A stretch of 6,738 nt of DNA. Source: an uncultured Bryobacterales bacterium (GTDB lineage Bacteria; Acidobacteriota; Terriglobia; Bryobacterales; UBA6623). The stretch is taken from contig CAMPKL010000197.1 in the NCBI GenBank assembly GCA_946887065.1, positions 1 through 6,738 on the forward strand, in the 5' to 3' direction. This document shows, piece after piece, positions 6,101 to 6,738 of this stretch (position 1 is the first letter of the stretch; each line of letters opens with the position of its first letter). The notes below the pieces were generated by a model. It saw nothing but the letters and a program-made list of their open reading frames with translations, ran no database searches and was not told the origin of the DNA. Made by a program: the position numbers and the translations under genes.

Positions 6101-6370
6101 GTTGATCGGGCGTTGGATGACGCGGGCGAAACCATCCGCCGCGACGGTCAACTCGTACGATCCGACGGGCAATAAGGTGAAGCGGAAATCGCCATGATCC
6201 GTCGTCTTTTGATCGACGGTCAACGAAGTCGCTGTATTGACGACGCGGATTGCGGCGCCCGGTACCACGGCGCCGGACTCATCTACGACTCGTCCCTCGA
6301 TGACGCCAGTCGGGTCTTGACCGTAGACGTTTAAGCAGAGAAGGAGGATGAGGGGAAAGAAATTGCGCAC
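3113..6370 (-). CDS. TonB-dependent receptor-like outer membrane protein with N-terminal carboxypeptidase-regulatory-like domain
   Basis: An outer-membrane beta-barrel protein of the Oar/TonB-dependent-receptor-like class, 1085 residues from the GTG at 6370. That start gives an ideal signal peptide (RNFFPLILLLCLNVYGQ, cleavage probably after G17), whereas the in-frame TTG at 6472 adds 34 residues of non-signal sequence. No good Shine-Dalgarno precedes the GTG. Residues about 21-103 are a carboxypeptidase-regulatory-like beta-sandwich (GVIEGRVVDESGAVVPGA, later DFRFTLLPVGSYELTV). A plug-like region follows with ELPLNGRNF (139-147), NGQRPESNNFLVDG (180-193) and VVTRSGGNEFHGALYEFLRN. The barrel runs from about 274 (QNQFGGTLGGPI) to the end, with many alternating aromatic strands and a terminal phenylalanine, as outer-membrane proteins need for BAM recognition. 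No clear TonB box is seen. Family members are presumed to import or bind oligosaccharides or other large ligands; the ligand is unknown. The peroxidase gene follows closely. Confidence 0.93.
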   Translation of the reverse strand: MRNFFPLILLLCLNVYGQDPTGVIEGRVVDESGAVVPGAAIRVVNTATSLTVDQKTTDHGDFRFTLLPVGSYELTVAADGFARVIQRPINIGVSEIARLDVRLQIAAASETIVVESAEPLIRTADSSLGRVVSGREIIELPLNGRNFTQLGLLQAGVAPPTSGVVKAGGSLRSGHAYAVNGQRPESNNFLVDGARTVNRVDGGFALRVPVDAIAEFRILTHTAPPEYSGTSGATTSVVTRSGGNEFHGALYEFLRNDRLDARNFFSAEVEPLKQNQFGGTLGGPIQRNRLFFYGYYEGFRNRQGITRAAVVPTAEQRQGDFSKLIDPQTGQPRPLINFLTGQPFPNNQIPAERINPISLNVQEYYPLGNLGPSLFSSTQVGTNDYNQGGARVDWTLGNRDTLSVRFALSDGMNINPLSTKGAGVPGFPVGDEITTTLFTASQTHQFSPYAVNSLRGSYFRNDFLFDQRFNRTPPSELGFQYESTLDLAEGPPFFNINGYAPVGDPITGPRDTLQENYEVYESVSWFRGDHSFKFGGEFRRTVIDARYGIASNGFFVFAPFPASDPYANFLTGNPVVFFQAGGDLARTMSNWDAAGFVQDEWRVHRKFTLNLGLRWEAITPFDEKSGRLNAWAPGEQSTVRPDAPRGLLFPGDAGVTKRIAPTYSRALSPRIGIAWAPTQQLSLRAGYGIFWDGFTNGANAILQAPVSALPWTQAYQIPGPFLNYANPFGSQPPFGQEGYPKPTTVLTIDRNMRPTYAQNWNLSIQRSFLSDYLLEVQYVGTKGTRVVRFIEANPSVYGPGATSQNADGRRLHAGCGQQGPCDFASVGLLVNATNSTYHAGQVSLSRRFSTGAGFQISYWLSKSLDYASSLNLAGSSPQLIAGENDLPQNPFDWNAEHGPSLFDARQRLTASFLYRIPGFSNSRGIAKALLGDWQVNGILALSSATPFTVYDTTNVSLQGSHPEVTGFFSSRPDAISDPNQGPHTVEQWVSASAFRRLDPLTEAGKFGNAGRNIARGPAFGNFDAALIRDFALAENTRLQFRAECFNLTNHATFSLPVNDLASPSFGRIIEAGPSRLIQFGLKLLF

Positions 6371-6525
6371 AGTGGAACCGATCCGGTTGACTTGAGTTGC
6401 GATGCGTCCGCAGCGAATGCAGTTGCCGAACCTACGTCTTGGAATCGTATCCGGGTGGCCGTCTGGAAACAATAATCTAGATACGCTAGTGCCTTTCGTT
6501 AGACACGGCGCCAGGGCCCGATTGT
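6371..6525. other. Gap between the CRTAC1-family gene and the receptor gene
   Basis: These 155 bases separate the CRTAC1-family stop from the preferred receptor GTG. They hold an AT-richer patch around 6470-6485 (TCTAGATTATTG on the minus strand) that could include a promoter -10 region, but no matching -35 is convincing. I see no stem-loop followed by a T-tract, so read-through from the upstream gene is possible. Confidence 0.4.
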
Positions 6526-6738
6526 CTATCGCTTGAATGGGGAAGACTCACTGACGCCTTTGCCTTCGATGAGGCGATAGCGGCGTCCGGCCTGAAGGCG
6601 CGGAAACTCTTCCTCGCGTCCGCTGGGCCACCGAACGAGAGCGCGGTCAATTCGGTCTTCACGCCCCAAACCGAAAGTCAAAGCAAGCTCAGATTGGGAA
6701 AGATAGCTGGATCCGCTGTGTACGCGCCGGCGCTGCTT
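6526..6738 (-). CDS. CRTAC1-family protein with ASPIC/UnbV domain, C-terminal 70 residues
   Basis: The minus strand is open from the right edge to a TAG at 6528-6526, giving the last 70 residues of a longer protein. The segment SGSSYLSQSELALTFGLG, followed by RIDRALVRWPSGREEEF and AGRRYRLIEGKG, is the ASPIC/UnbV domain signature. The family pattern runs 'SGsgYlSQ...l.FGLG....id.v.V.WPSG....f..l..n..y.i.EG.G'. This domain closes CRTAC1-like proteins, which carry FG-GAP/VCBS beta-propeller repeats upstream, are usually exported, and are abundant in Acidobacteriota, often near TonB-dependent receptors. The propeller and signal peptide would lie beyond position 6738. Its stop is 155 bases before the receptor start and the direction is the same, so the three genes may form one cluster. 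Biochemical function of bacterial members is not established. Confidence 0.9.
   Translation of the reverse strand, partial: KQRRRVHSGSSYLSQSELALTFGLGREDRIDRALVRWPSGREEEFPRLQAGRRYRLIEGKGVSESSPFKR

Noticed and set aside
1..6738. A tRNA gene as integration target.
   Set aside because: No cloverleaf with a GGTTCRA-type T-arm and acceptor stem could be found outside coding sequence by eye.

Overview
The window looks like a piece of an Acidobacteriota-type chromosome (moderately GC-rich) carrying a stretch of mobile or integrated DNA. The best taxonomic clue is the long TonB-dependent-receptor-like protein. It has an N-terminal carboxypeptidase-regulatory-like domain, an ELPLNGRNF motif and a NGQRPESNNFLVDG motif, an arrangement greatly expanded in Acidobacteriota. 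It lies beside a CRTAC1/ASPIC-UnbV protein, which points the same way. The taxonomic call is inference from family knowledge; no search was run.

Left part (1-1159, minus strand): two overlapping genes of an integration module. A small excisionase-like helix-turn-helix protein (905-1159) is followed by a tyrosine recombinase that starts at 905 and runs off the left edge. Stop and start overlap as TGATG, and the recombinase has a strong Shine-Dalgarno inside the upstream gene.

Middle part (1160-2487): a 0.7 kb stretch with no convincing gene except possibly at its right end. It is unusually rich in secondary structure. Two stem-loops (1368-1404 and 1460-1498) share a 13-nt loop with the same core, and their stems differ only by compensated changes. 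Beyond them is a perfect 24-bp inverted repeat with a smaller hairpin inside (1591-1686). Next, on the plus strand, come a small ribbon-helix-helix-like protein (1864-2088) and a decayed Walker-A fragment of a VirB11/TrbB/CpaF-type secretion ATPase (2098-2240). A further unidentified, frameshifted coding remnant covers about 2281-2430. I read this as the wreck of a conjugative or integrative element whose integrase end extends beyond the window.

Right part (2488-6738, minus strand): a conventional gene cluster read right to left. It comprises the C-terminus of a CRTAC1-family protein with an ASPIC/UnbV domain, the 1085-residue TonB-dependent-receptor-like outer membrane protein, and an AhpD/carboxymuconolactone-decarboxylase-like peroxidase. 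The peroxidase starts 13 nt after the receptor stop, so those two are very probably co-transcribed. The cluster suggests an outer-membrane uptake or surface system with an accessory redox enzyme; its substrate cannot be read from the sequence.
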